Assembly: GCA_034437515.1 (NCBI GenBank)
Contig: DAOTTX010000323.1
Coordinates: 1 to 8,043 of the forward strand
Direction: 5' to 3'
DNA: 8,043 bases
Source of the DNA: DAOTTX01 sp034437515
GTDB taxonomy: Bacteria; Chloroflexota; Anaerolineae; Aggregatilineales; Phototrophicaceae
Below are positions 1 to 5,923 of the stretch, piece after piece. Position 1 is the first letter of the stretch, and each line of letters opens with the position of its first letter. The notes under the pieces were generated by a model. It made no database searches and had not been told where the DNA came from. It saw only the letters and a program-made list of their open reading frames with translations. The position numbers were made by a program, and so were the translations under genes.

Positions 1-608
1 GGCAGGCCACGCGGACGATTGACCGAAAATAAGTCGTCACCCTCAAAGTACACCATCGTGTATTCATCGTGCAGCACATTCGCACCGCTGGCGATGATGC
101 GGTCGATTAGCCAGCGTGTGCGCTCGTCACCGATGGGACGAAACAGCGTCGCCTTCAGCACATCATGGTCTAGCGATGGAAAATGCTTTACGATGTCGGC
201 GCGTAGCACATAGCAGTAGCGCCGGGCGAAGCTCTGCAAGCGCTGGATGGCGGCGTGTGTGCCCTTGCCTTTACGGTTGGCGTAGCTATCTGCAATGAAG
301 CGGCGGTCAAAGATGGGTTCAATCACATTACACAGCGCATGATGCACCACGCGGTCAGGGAAGGGCGCGGCGGAGATTTTGCGGCGTTTGGGTTCTTGGA
401 TGGTGAAGTGGGTGTAATCGCCTGGTTGATAACTTTCTTGTGCGAGTTCATCCTGAAGTTCTAGCAGATGGTCTGCCAATTGATGCTCAAAATTGGCGGC
501 AGAGGGCTTTCCCCGTTTATGCTTCGCCGCTTTGCGATAAGCTAAGAGAAGATTTGACCAGTCAATAAGTTGTGAATAGAGAGACAAATGATTGATGCCT
601 GATGACAT
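1..608 (-). CDS. DGR reverse transcriptase, N-terminal part (C-terminus beyond the left edge)
   Basis: Reading the minus strand from the ATG at 608 gives 202 open codons to the window edge. The product would copy the TR RNA into adenine-mutagenised cDNA for transfer into VR. Visible signatures are an ENLLLAYRKA-like start (SNLLLAYRKAAKHKRGK, residues 18-34), PGDYTHF (62-68), KRRKISAAPFPDRVVHHALCN (74-94, hallmark of DGR and group II-like RTs), FIADSYANRKGKGTH (104-118), and the first catalytic aspartate in RADIVKHFPSLDH (D138). The last residues, RPRGL plus the first bases of a Pro codon, are where the family's conserved LPIGN-type segment begins. The YxDD catalytic box therefore lies off the window and its integrity cannot be judged. 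The start is supported by AGGA five bases upstream. The gene is co-oriented with TR and the target, but avd lies antisense between it and TR. Family assignment is strong. Confidence 0.93.
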   Translation of the reverse strand, partial: MSSGINHLSLYSQLIDWSNLLLAYRKAAKHKRGKPSAANFEHQLADHLLELQDELAQESYQPGDYTHFTIQEPKRRKISAAPFPDRVVHHALCNVIEPIFDRRFIADSYANRKGKGTHAAIQRLQSFARRYCYVLRADIVKHFPSLDHDVLKATLFRPIGDERTRWLIDRIIASGANVLHDEYTMVYFEGDDLFSVNRPRGL

Positions 609-957
609 GATTATCCTGACCCGTACCTTCGACCTGCTGGCGTGGCTGTTGCCCAAAGCGGAATCGTTCCCGAAGGTATACCGGGCCACACTGACGCAAC
701 GTATGATGAACGCCGCACTGGATTTTCAGGAATCGCTATTCGACGCGCACAGCCAGACCGGACGCAGACGACTAGAGGCTCTGCGGCTGGCAGACTCGCA
801 TCTGGACAAGTTGCGCCTCTATCTGCGTTTAGCCCATCATTTTAAGTGGTTCAATGACGGCCAGTATGAACACGTCAGCCGGATGGTAGCTGAAATAGGG
901 CGCTTGCTAGGCGGTTGGATGCGCCAGAGCAAGGGCGGGAAAGCTCAAGACGATTGA
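595..957 (+). CDS. avd: Avd-like DGR accessory protein (four-helix bundle)
   Basis: A 120-residue all-helical protein with the Avd / 23S-IVP-like four-helix-bundle pattern: TRTFDLLAWLLPKAESFPK near the N-terminus, LTQRMMNAALDF, then a Leu/Arg-rich helix (LEALRLADSHLDKLRLYLRLA) and the terminal EIGRLLGGWMRQ typical of Avd. In characterised DGRs, Avd is a basic barrel-shaped pentamer that binds RT and the TR RNA and is needed for cDNA synthesis. The surface here is Arg/Lys-rich, as expected. A TGA at 589-591 limits the start to TTG 592, ATG 595 or ATG 607. I prefer 595 because it places TFD at the usual distance from the N-terminus, and a purine-rich stretch (578-584) lies upstream. The gene is transcribed opposite to RT, TR and the target, and its first codons overlap the RT start, which is unusual for a DGR accessory gene. 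Confidence 0.85.
   Translation: MPDDMIILTRTFDLLAWLLPKAESFPKVYRATLTQRMMNAALDFQESLFDAHSQTGRRRLEALRLADSHLDKLRLYLRLAHHFKWFNDGQYEHVSRMVAEIGRLLGGWMRQSKGGKAQDD
614..617 (-). promoter_or_regulatory. Ribosome binding site for the RT gene
   Basis: AGGA on the minus strand sits five bases upstream of the RT ATG at 608. It lies inside the avd coding region, so the two divergent genes share this DNA. It supports ATG 608 over downstream alternatives. Confidence 0.5.
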
Positions 958-1178
958 ACGCCCTCGGAGCTTCCCCATTTTGTATATATGCCTGACGGCG
1001 CTGACCACCATGTGGCACTCTCTGTGCAGACAGGACACACCCGCGCCATTTATAAAGCCCTTCCGCCGCGTCCCACAAGCCGTAACCGGTGGGCATAATC
1101 TGGAAGATAGTGCGGATGCGGACACCTGCACTATCCCGCACGAGCGTAAAACGCCGTGCCTTAGGAAAGGGGCAGTTC
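958..1178 (-). ncRNA. Spacer 3' of TR, probable part of the DGR template RNA, with hairpin 1106-1135
   Basis: This 221-bp stretch lies between the avd stop and TR, immediately 3' of TR in the TR sense. In the Bordetella phage DGR, the spacer 3' of TR is required for RT-Avd binding and self-priming. By analogy this region probably belongs to the template RNA; that is inference. It contains one clear hairpin: GATAGTGC (1106-1113) pairs perfectly with GCACTATC (1128-1135), and GG 1114-1115 can pair with CC 1125-1126 around a one-base bulge. The reading frames that cross it have no recognisable protein content; the N-rich frame entering from TR carries on here as apparently random sequence. Confidence 0.45.
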
Positions 1179-1311
1179 AAATGTGGCAGGCACACCAACC
1201 GAAAACCGTTGTTGTTGTTACGGTTGTTTGGATTGTTGTTGTTGCGGTACGCGGCACGCGCATTGTTGTTATTGTTGTTCCACGAGCCGCCGCGCAACAC
1301 CCGGCGGGCGC
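1179..1311 (-). repeat. DGR template repeat (TR)
   Basis: A 133-bp ungapped copy of the target's 3' end (VR, offset 327 bp) with 114 identities. Read on the minus strand it carries runs of AAC/AAT codons (six, four, two and four) plus one TAC where VR has other codons. Of its 36 adenines, 18 are replaced in VR (7 to G, 6 to T, 5 to C). Only one non-adenine position differs (1249, T to G in the sense strand). The first 31 or so bases of the sense strand and a 24-base block near the 3' end (1185-1208) contain no adenine at all, so mutagenesis is confined to the codons meant to vary. AAY codons mutated at positions 1 and 2 cannot give a stop. This is a diagnostic DGR template. Confidence 0.97.
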
Positions 1312-1505
1312 ACCTTCCGGGGTGCCCTAAGGCGACGATGCTGCCTCAAGATGTAGTCTAGCGCAAAAGCCGCCAAAATCCCACTAAATTGATTCCGCTT
1401 CGCGGAAGAAATTGTTTTTAGGGGGCATTGCGTCCTACGGACGCGCCCCCTCTCCGCCGCTACGCGGCGCATTCACCCCCGCCAGCGCCCAGCGTCCCAG
1501 ATTAT
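1312..1505. other. TR-VR intergenic region with three compact hairpins
   Basis: No gene is seen in these 194 bp. Three stem-loops lie 3' of VR in the target sense. The first is CGCCGC (1455-1460) with GCGGCG (1464-1469), loop TAC. The second is GCGTCC (1430-1435) with GGACGC (1439-1444), loop TAC, extended by an outer GGGGGC (1421-1426) / GCCCCC (1445-1450) stem across a 3-base bulge. The third is TTCCGC (1393-1398) with GCGGAA (1402-1407), loop TTC. Hairpins or cruciforms just past the IMH promote target recognition in the Bordetella phage DGR; the nearest here is 36 bp from the VR end, so a role is plausible but not certain. The second could also act as a 3' stabiliser or weak terminator of the target mRNA, but no U-tract follows on the minus strand. 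Confidence 0.6.
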
Positions 1506-4500
1506 AAATGGGGCAGGCACACCAACCGAAAACCGCCGTTGTTGAGACGGTTGATTGGATTGCTGGAGAGGCGGGCCGCGGCACGCGCATCGTAGTCATC
1601 GTCGTACCACGAGCCGCCGCGCAACACCCGGCGGGCGCTAGAACTTATGTTCTCTCGACCATCTTCGACACGATACGGATACGGGAACTGCTCTTGATCG
1701 TAGAGGCTCGTCGTCCATGTATAGGCATTGCCCGTCAGGTCAAATGCGCCTTCAGGCGTGGCATTATCGAAGATGCCAATTGGCGTGGTGCGTCGGATGT
1801 GGCTCTCAAAGGTGTTGCTTCGCGCCGCATCAAACGGGCTGCCATAAGGATATTCGCGCCCCTCTGTGCCCCGTGCCGCTGCCTCAAACTGTGCTTCCGT
1901 CGGTAGTTGTATCGCCTCCCCTGTCTGGGCTGACAGCCAGTTGCAGTACGCTCGCGCCTCGAACCAGGTGATGCCAACAACGGGTTGTGAGGGGCTGTTG
2001 AAGCGGGTGTCGTCCCAGTAGTCCGGCTGGCGGTAAATCTTTCCCGATGGGAAAGTCTCATCAAGCCACTCCTCAAAGCGTTCGTTTGACCAGTTACGGA
2101 TTGTGAAGTAATCTCTCTTTTGATCTGAAGTGAAATTATTCGCGTTACGTATGCTTTCTTCCGACCAACTCAAAATCCTCTGCCGATTTTCTCGCCAAGA
2201 TTGCTTCAGTCCTTCTGTGCTGCCCTCGCCGCGCAGCCATGCCAGTGCCTCGTCGGTGTCCCACCAGCGTTCGTTCTCGTAGCCGCCTGCCGCCATAAAT
2301 AGCGCATATTCGGCGTTCGTCACCGGGAACTGCCCAATCTCGAAGGCTTCCAGGTCAACAGTGTGGGCGGGTTTCTCGTCGTCGCCCATCGGGTAGGTTC
2401 CGGCGAGAATACGCACCATTGGGGGGAGCAGGTAGTCGCCGTGTTCCCCCGTGCGGCGTTCAAAGCGCGGGTCGTCCAGCTCACCCAATGCCAGTCCCGC
2501 CGCAATCCGGGCGCGTAGGTCGGCGTTGGCGAAGTCCTGCGAGCGAGCGATGAGCGCCTGCTGGATCTCGCGCTTCAGGTCGGGGTCAACCGTGATCTCC
2601 GGTGAGGCGGCACAACGCGCTGCCAGCGGCAGGTTGTGTGGCATCAAATCCCGGATGAAGGTATTCGGGTCTTTTGCCATCGGTGCGGCGGTCAGCGTGG
2701 TTTCCTCCCAGCCGGTCTGCGGCAGCGGCGGCATTGGGTCGCCGTCGGCTAAGGTGGCGAGTACCTCATCCAGCGTCGGGGATACTTCATCAATGTGCCA
2801 TGCAACATGGACAAGCGCCGGGTTCGGCTCCTGCGCCAGCCGCCGCGCCGCGAAGAACTCCTGTAGCAACTGGTGGAAAAAGGTGATTTCGTCGCGGGCG
2901 ATGTCCTCGTCCAGCACGGTCAGCGCCACGCCCGCTTTGAGGATGTCCTCGTCGCGGCTGCCGTCCAGTAGGTCGCAGGCGTCGTCAAAGTCGATGCGAA
3001 CCAGTGCGCCTTCCGTTTCCAGCCCCTTTTCCTGCATGGCAAAGGCCAGCACGCTCAAGTTAGGGATGAGCAGGCCGCGCTCCGGTAGTTCAAACGGCGT
3101 TTTCCAGGCATCCTGCGTCAGGCGACGGTGGTCGCGCCCACTGAGTAGACCGTTGGGTGCCAGCAGGGGATGATCGAGGTTGCGGGTGATCTGCTGGCGC
3201 ACGAACTGGGTGAACAACTGCGCTTTGCCCTTCGGCACCTGCTGGTAACGCTCGACCTGATCCAGCAGCAGCTTAAGGTAAATCGGCGTGCGGAACAGAT
3301 CAAACTGCGGGGTGCCTTCCAGGTCGTGCCAGATGGTGTCGGCATGGGTCGGGCTGTACACGGTGATGAAATCGCGCACCTGCTCGCCGCTCATGGGCTG
3401 CACTTCAATCTGCGGCACGCGCAGATCTTTGCTGCTCAGGCTGGCGCTGTAGTCCAGGCTACGGCAGGAGAAAATCGCCCGGTTGCCTTGCGCGACAACC
3501 GCCTGCGTAAACACACGCCACAGGCTCACCTTGCTGGCGTACTCGGCGTTGTTCTGGTGCGGCATCTCGTTGAGTGCGTCCAGCAGCAGAATCACCTGCC
3601 CGTCCCGTAGATAGTCATCCAGGGCTAGCAAATCCGGGTAACGCTCTCGCCAGCGTTCATTCAACCACTGGCGCGGGTCATCCGTGCCGCGATAGGCGTT
3701 TAACTGGATGAAGAATGTCACCTGTGGTCCGTCAGCGCGAAGCTGGTCCAGGCTGTGATCCATCTGAAAGCGGCGCAGCAGCGTCGATTTACCCGATCCG
3801 GGCGCACCCAGCACCACAAAGGCCGGGTCGGGGACGGCGGTCAACACGTCGCGTAGGTCATCGAAGCGGGTATTTTCGGCGCTTTGCCAGCGCTGCTGGG
3901 CTTCTTCGCCCTTGTCCAGCAGCAGCGTCAGATTGACGAAGCGGTTATCGAGTGCATAGCGCGGTTGGCTCCACTCGGCGACACATCCCAGACGATATTC
4001 CGCGATGTCGGTAGGTTTGTGCTCGACAAGCTGCTTGATCTGGTCAGGCGTGAGCGCGATTTTGCCGTCCGGGTCGCGGGCAGCTTCCAGCAGGTCCGCG
4101 AAGGGTGATTTAGTCGGTGGGTTTTCATCTGCTTCTGCTGGTGGTGCGCTCACAATGGGGGAGGGTGTGATGGCGGCGGGTTGGGTGAAGCCTGCCCGCA
4201 CCTCGCGCAGCAGGCGTTCCCAGTCGCGTTTGTCCGGCTCGCGCCAATCAAGGTACTGGTAAGGCAAAAGCTGATAGTGCGGGTCGCAGGTCTGCACCAT
4301 CAAGCAATGAATTGGTTTCTTCTTGCTGTAGAAGTAAAACCACTCGTTGAATACCTCGCCCGATTGCATGGCTTCAGGTGTCATGAGCAACAACAGGCGG
4401 TCGGTGTTCCGCAGCGCACCATCGACGACCTGTGACCACCGAGCCGTATGCCGGATGTTGTTCACATCCTGCCACACGCGCAACCCGGCAGCGGTGAGCC

Positions 4501-4801
4501 GCTGGTTGATTTCCTTCGTTTCTGCTTCGGACTCGCGCTGATAAGAGATGAACACTTCCCAGTGATCGCCGTTGTCAGCGCTAGATGGTAGATCGGGATC
4601 AGGGGCTGGCATTTCACCCAGCAGATCGAGCAGTTCGGCCTGTGCCTCAGCGATGCGTTTATCGTAGTCGGCTAAAAGCGTATTCAATGCCGCTAGCAGC
4701 ATCCCGCCCATATCATACTGCTTGCGGCTGTCGAGTTTCCCGACTTTGCAGCGATGAATCTCATCGCGGAGTTTCTGGATCAGGTCACCTCGTTCACTCA
4801 T
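1502..4801 (-). CDS. TIR-NACHT-FGE sensor protein, DGR target
   Basis: A 1099-residue multidomain protein. A charged helical N-terminus (1-65) is followed by a TIR domain (about 81-187: WEVFISYQRE, LRVWQD, LLLLMTPEA, with E153 in FNEW as the candidate NADase glutamate). After a Pro-rich linker comes a NACHT/STAND NTPase: Walker A GAPGSGKST (332-340), Walker B VILLLDALNEM (403-413), sensor FSCRS (444-448), and the C-terminal FFHQLLQEFFAARRL motif (641-655). The FGE-sulfatase/C-type-lectin-like domain spans about 793-1096 (RILAGTYPMG, FPVTNAEYALFM, VVGITWFEARAYCNWLS, LPTEAQFEAAARG, GNAYTWT, RVLRGGSW, GFRLV). VR encodes residues from about 1056 to the end, where the ligand face of such domains lies. 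Expected logic: the diversified FGE domain binds a ligand, NACHT oligomerises and TIR signals or depletes NAD. The start overlaps the upstream stop (ATGA), giving translational coupling. Function is inferred from domains; the domain calls are firm. Confidence 0.95.
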   Translation of the reverse strand: MSERGDLIQKLRDEIHRCKVGKLDSRKQYDMGGMLLAALNTLLADYDKRIAEAQAELLDLLGEMPAPDPDLPSSADNGDHWEVFISYQRESEAETKEINQRLTAAGLRVWQDVNNIRHTARWSQVVDGALRNTDRLLLLMTPEAMQSGEVFNEWFYFYSKKKPIHCLMVQTCDPHYQLLPYQYLDWREPDKRDWERLLREVRAGFTQPAAITPSPIVSAPPAEADENPPTKSPFADLLEAARDPDGKIALTPDQIKQLVEHKPTDIAEYRLGCVAEWSQPRYALDNRFVNLTLLLDKGEEAQQRWQSAENTRFDDLRDVLTAVPDPAFVVLGAPGSGKSTLLRRFQMDHSLDQLRADGPQVTFFIQLNAYRGTDDPRQWLNERWRERYPDLLALDDYLRDGQVILLLDALNEMPHQNNAEYASKVSLWRVFTQAVVAQGNRAIFSCRSLDYSASLSSKDLRVPQIEVQPMSGEQVRDFITVYSPTHADTIWHDLEGTPQFDLFRTPIYLKLLLDQVERYQQVPKGKAQLFTQFVRQQITRNLDHPLLAPNGLLSGRDHRRLTQDAWKTPFELPERGLLIPNLSVLAFAMQEKGLETEGALVRIDFDDACDLLDGSRDEDILKAGVALTVLDEDIARDEITFFHQLLQEFFAARRLAQEPNPALVHVAWHIDEVSPTLDEVLATLADGDPMPPLPQTGWEETTLTAAPMAKDPNTFIRDLMPHNLPLAARCAASPEITVDPDLKREIQQALIARSQDFANADLRARIAAGLALGELDDPRFERRTGEHGDYLLPPMVRILAGTYPMGDDEKPAHTVDLEAFEIGQFPVTNAEYALFMAAGGYENERWWDTDEALAWLRGEGSTEGLKQSWRENRQRILSWSEESIRNANNFTSDQKRDYFTIRNWSNERFEEWLDETFPSGKIYRQPDYWDDTRFNSPSQPVVGITWFEARAYCNWLSAQTGEAIQLPTEAQFEAAARGTEGREYPYGSPFDAARSNTFESHIRRTTPIGIFDNATPEGAFDLTGNAYTWTTSLYDQEQFPYPYRVEDGRENISSSARRVLRGGSWYDDDYDARAAARLSSNPINRLNNGGFRLVCLPHL
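1506..1535 (-). promoter_or_regulatory. Probable IMH (initiation of mutagenic homing) at the 3' end of VR
   Basis: The 3' end of VR holds a 24-base block (1512-1535) identical to TR 1185-1208 and free of adenine in the sense strand, followed by a single difference (1511 versus 1184) and five more identical bases. A conserved, A-poor segment at the 3' edge of VR is where cDNA integration starts in studied DGRs. The silent CCA/CCC difference beyond the block may be an IMH versus IMH* difference rather than a homing mutation. The exact limits are inferred. Confidence 0.6.
1506..1638 (-). repeat. DGR variable repeat (VR) in the target gene's 3' end
   Basis: The counterpart of TR, covering the final codons of the target from just before RRVLRGGSW to the last residue; the stop codon follows directly. 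Thirteen of the 17 template-variable codons have changed amino acid. The six template Asn after GGSW became Y-D-D-D-Y-D, the template Tyr became Ala, and further Asn became L, S, S, I, L and G. The framework residues (ARAA, R, P, R, GFRLVCLPH) are unchanged. Both ends of the homology are sharp: it stops at 1638, where TR and VR flanks become unrelated, and at 1506. Confidence 0.97.
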
Positions 4802-5514
4802 GCTGGCTCACGCTCCACATCGAAACCGAGATCGTTCAGGTCATCCTCAATTTCGTTCAGCATTTGGCGGATGGTTTCATCTTCTTTCTTAACTCGCAAA
4901 AGGAACATATTCTCCGTGATTTCACCGCGTTCTCGCTCTTCACGATGAGTCAGCTTCGCGTTGCGTGCCCGGTCAATGGCATTACGCTTGCGCTCGATGA
5001 GTTTAATGGTCTCTTCAACGCGCTGCGGGCTGCTAGCGGTCGTGGCAGCTTGCAGCATCTGTGGCACAGCCTGCTCGACTTCTTGCCGGTTGGCCAGATC
5101 AGCCGATTCTTGTTCACGGCGTACTTTCCAGCGTTCACTGAGTTCGCTCTTGGCCCAGCGACCAACCTCTATCAAAAATCCAACGAGTATATTCGGTTCC
5201 ATAAGGTATTTTTGTCCTTTCGTTGTTGGTAGGGTAGTTGATAACGCCCGAATAAGCTCGTTGATCTCCGCCTGTCGGGTAATGCCAACCTGCATCTGCA
5301 ATTCTTGGAGTATGGCAACAATCGCCGATACATCATACTGATAAAGCCGCATCACCAGCCTCATGGTAAATTGATTGGCAGCACCCGACCAATCAATTTG
5401 ATGTAGAACTGGAGAGCCAAACAGGGCGCTCTGTACTAAAGCCTGCCGATTACTGACACTAGCCATTTCTGGCATGAGTTGGGCTACGATGCGGTCAAAG
5501 AGTGGTTTGTCCAT
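4798..5514 (-). CDS. Effector-associated-domain-like protein with C-terminal coiled coil
   Basis: A 238-residue protein directly upstream of, and overlapping by four bases, the TIR-NACHT-FGE gene. Residues about 4-90 form a compact helical domain (LFDRIVAQLMPEMASVSNRQ, IDWSGAANQFTMRLVMRL, then a helix ending QAEINELIRAL). The aromatic-SG-A pattern followed by a long helix resembles effector-associated domains (EADs), small death-like adaptors found beside NACHT, TIR and protease genes in bacterial conflict systems. Residues about 120-235 are highly charged and helical (ERWKVRREQES, ERKRNAIDRARNAK, EDETIRQMLNEIEDDLNDL), likely coiled coil. No signal peptide or membrane segment is seen, so it is probably cytosolic. 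A likely role is adaptor or regulator of the NACHT protein. The EAD call rests on pattern resemblance only. The ATG at 5514 lacks a clear Shine-Dalgarno and is about 32 bases from the predicted transcription start. Confidence 0.75.
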   Translation of the reverse strand: MDKPLFDRIVAQLMPEMASVSNRQALVQSALFGSPVLHQIDWSGAANQFTMRLVMRLYQYDVSAIVAILQELQMQVGITRQAEINELIRALSTTLPTTKGQKYLMEPNILVGFLIEVGRWAKSELSERWKVRREQESADLANRQEVEQAVPQMLQAATTASSPQRVEETIKLIERKRNAIDRARNAKLTHREERERGEITENMFLLRVKKEDETIRQMLNEIEDDLNDLGFDVEREPA

Positions 5515-5552
5515 GCGATGATCATCTAATAAATTAGGATTTACAGACTTTA

Positions 5553-5581
5553 ATTATGAATTGTGTTGGCTGTTCTTGCAA
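5553..5581 (-). promoter_or_regulatory. Sigma-70-type promoter for the EAD / TIR-NACHT-FGE operon
   Basis: On the minus strand, TTGCAA (-35, 5576-5581) is followed by a 17-base spacer and CATAAT (-10, 5553-5558), matching the consensus at 4/6 and 5/6. The predicted transcript would start near 5546, giving a leader of about 32 bases before the ATG at 5514. The surrounding sequence is AT-rich relative to the flanking genes. Confidence 0.55.
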
Positions 5582-5640
5582 TTAAGATTGCTCTATTCCC
5601 TTATCCCTGCGATTGGCTGCTTGCTTTACAGTGTATGCTC

Positions 5641-5668
5641 TTTACATTTTCTCTTCACACAGGATAAC
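5641..5668 (+). promoter_or_regulatory. Possible promoter for the sigma-like gene
   Basis: TTTACA (5641-5646) and GATAAC (5663-5668) are 16 bases apart, matching the consensus at 5/6 and 4/6. Transcription would begin near 5675 and give a leader of about 250 bases holding the hairpin cluster. Weak on its own; the location in a divergent intergenic region helps. Confidence 0.3.
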
Positions 5669-5675
5669 TGATTTC

Positions 5676-5923
5676 TCTCTCGCACACCGCAGGCGCGGCT
5701 AGTGTACAACGCAAGGGAACCCACCATCAAGCACCGGCAGGCGGTACGGTCGCTGCCTGCGGCAGCTAATCCCATTTTGCTTCTCAAAACGGGACTACCG
5801 AACCACCTGCCTATCTGCTTCGCAGATTGCTTGACCGTCCCCCCTTTGCGTTGTCCCGCAGGGTTGAGCGTTGTGCTCGACCGCGCCGGACGGATTTCCG
5901 GTTTGTGGGGGAGAGAAAACCTC
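5676..5923 (+). other. Non-coding leader with a cluster of five short hairpins
   Basis: No convincing gene lies here, although the frame of the downstream gene stays open back to 5702. Successive stem-loops are: GCTGCC 5752-5757 / GGCAGC 5761-5766 (loop TGC); an imperfect 13-bp stem 5767-5779 / 5785-5797 (loop CTTCT) with two A-C mismatches; ATCTGC 5813-5818 / GCAGAT 5822-5827 (loop TTC); TTGAGC 5864-5869 / GCTCGA 5875-5880; and CCGGA 5886-5890 / TCCGG 5897-5901. This could be a structured 5' UTR or a set of small dispersed palindromes. It matches no riboswitch class I recognise. Confidence 0.4.
5907..5915 (+). promoter_or_regulatory. Ribosome binding site that sets the start at 5924
   Basis: GGGGGAGAG lies eight bases before ATG 5924. 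It decides the start against the longer open frame from 5702, whose extra 74 residues fall on the hairpin cluster and look non-coding (low-complexity composition, no conserved pattern). Confidence 0.65.

Noticed and set aside
554..582. A promoter for avd (TTGACC, 17 bases, TAGAGA)
   Set aside because: The -10 is poor and the start of transcription would fall at the start codon itself, leaving no leader with a ribosome site.
1209..1280. A GTT/AAC simple-sequence repeat (microsatellite)
   Set aside because: The AAY runs are interrupted by framework codons that match VR exactly, so they are template codons of the DGR, not a slippage repeat.
875..1300. A minus-strand 141-codon frame beginning LRGGSW with Asn-rich runs
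   Set aside because: This is TR read as protein. The first part mirrors VR codons, the rest is spacer and the complement of avd; no start signal and no sensible protein after the repeat.
1421..1450. A rho-independent terminator for the target operon
   Set aside because: The stem is strong, but no U-run follows in the minus direction (TAAAAAC instead), so I list it only as a hairpin.
2451..3173. A 240-codon plus-strand frame
   Set aside because: Ser/Arg-rich shadow of the NACHT/FGE coding region on the opposite strand; no recognisable domain.
5702..5923. An N-terminal extension of the sigma-like gene
   Set aside because: The frame is open but covers the hairpin cluster, has no ribosome site at 5702, and a strong one precedes ATG 5924.
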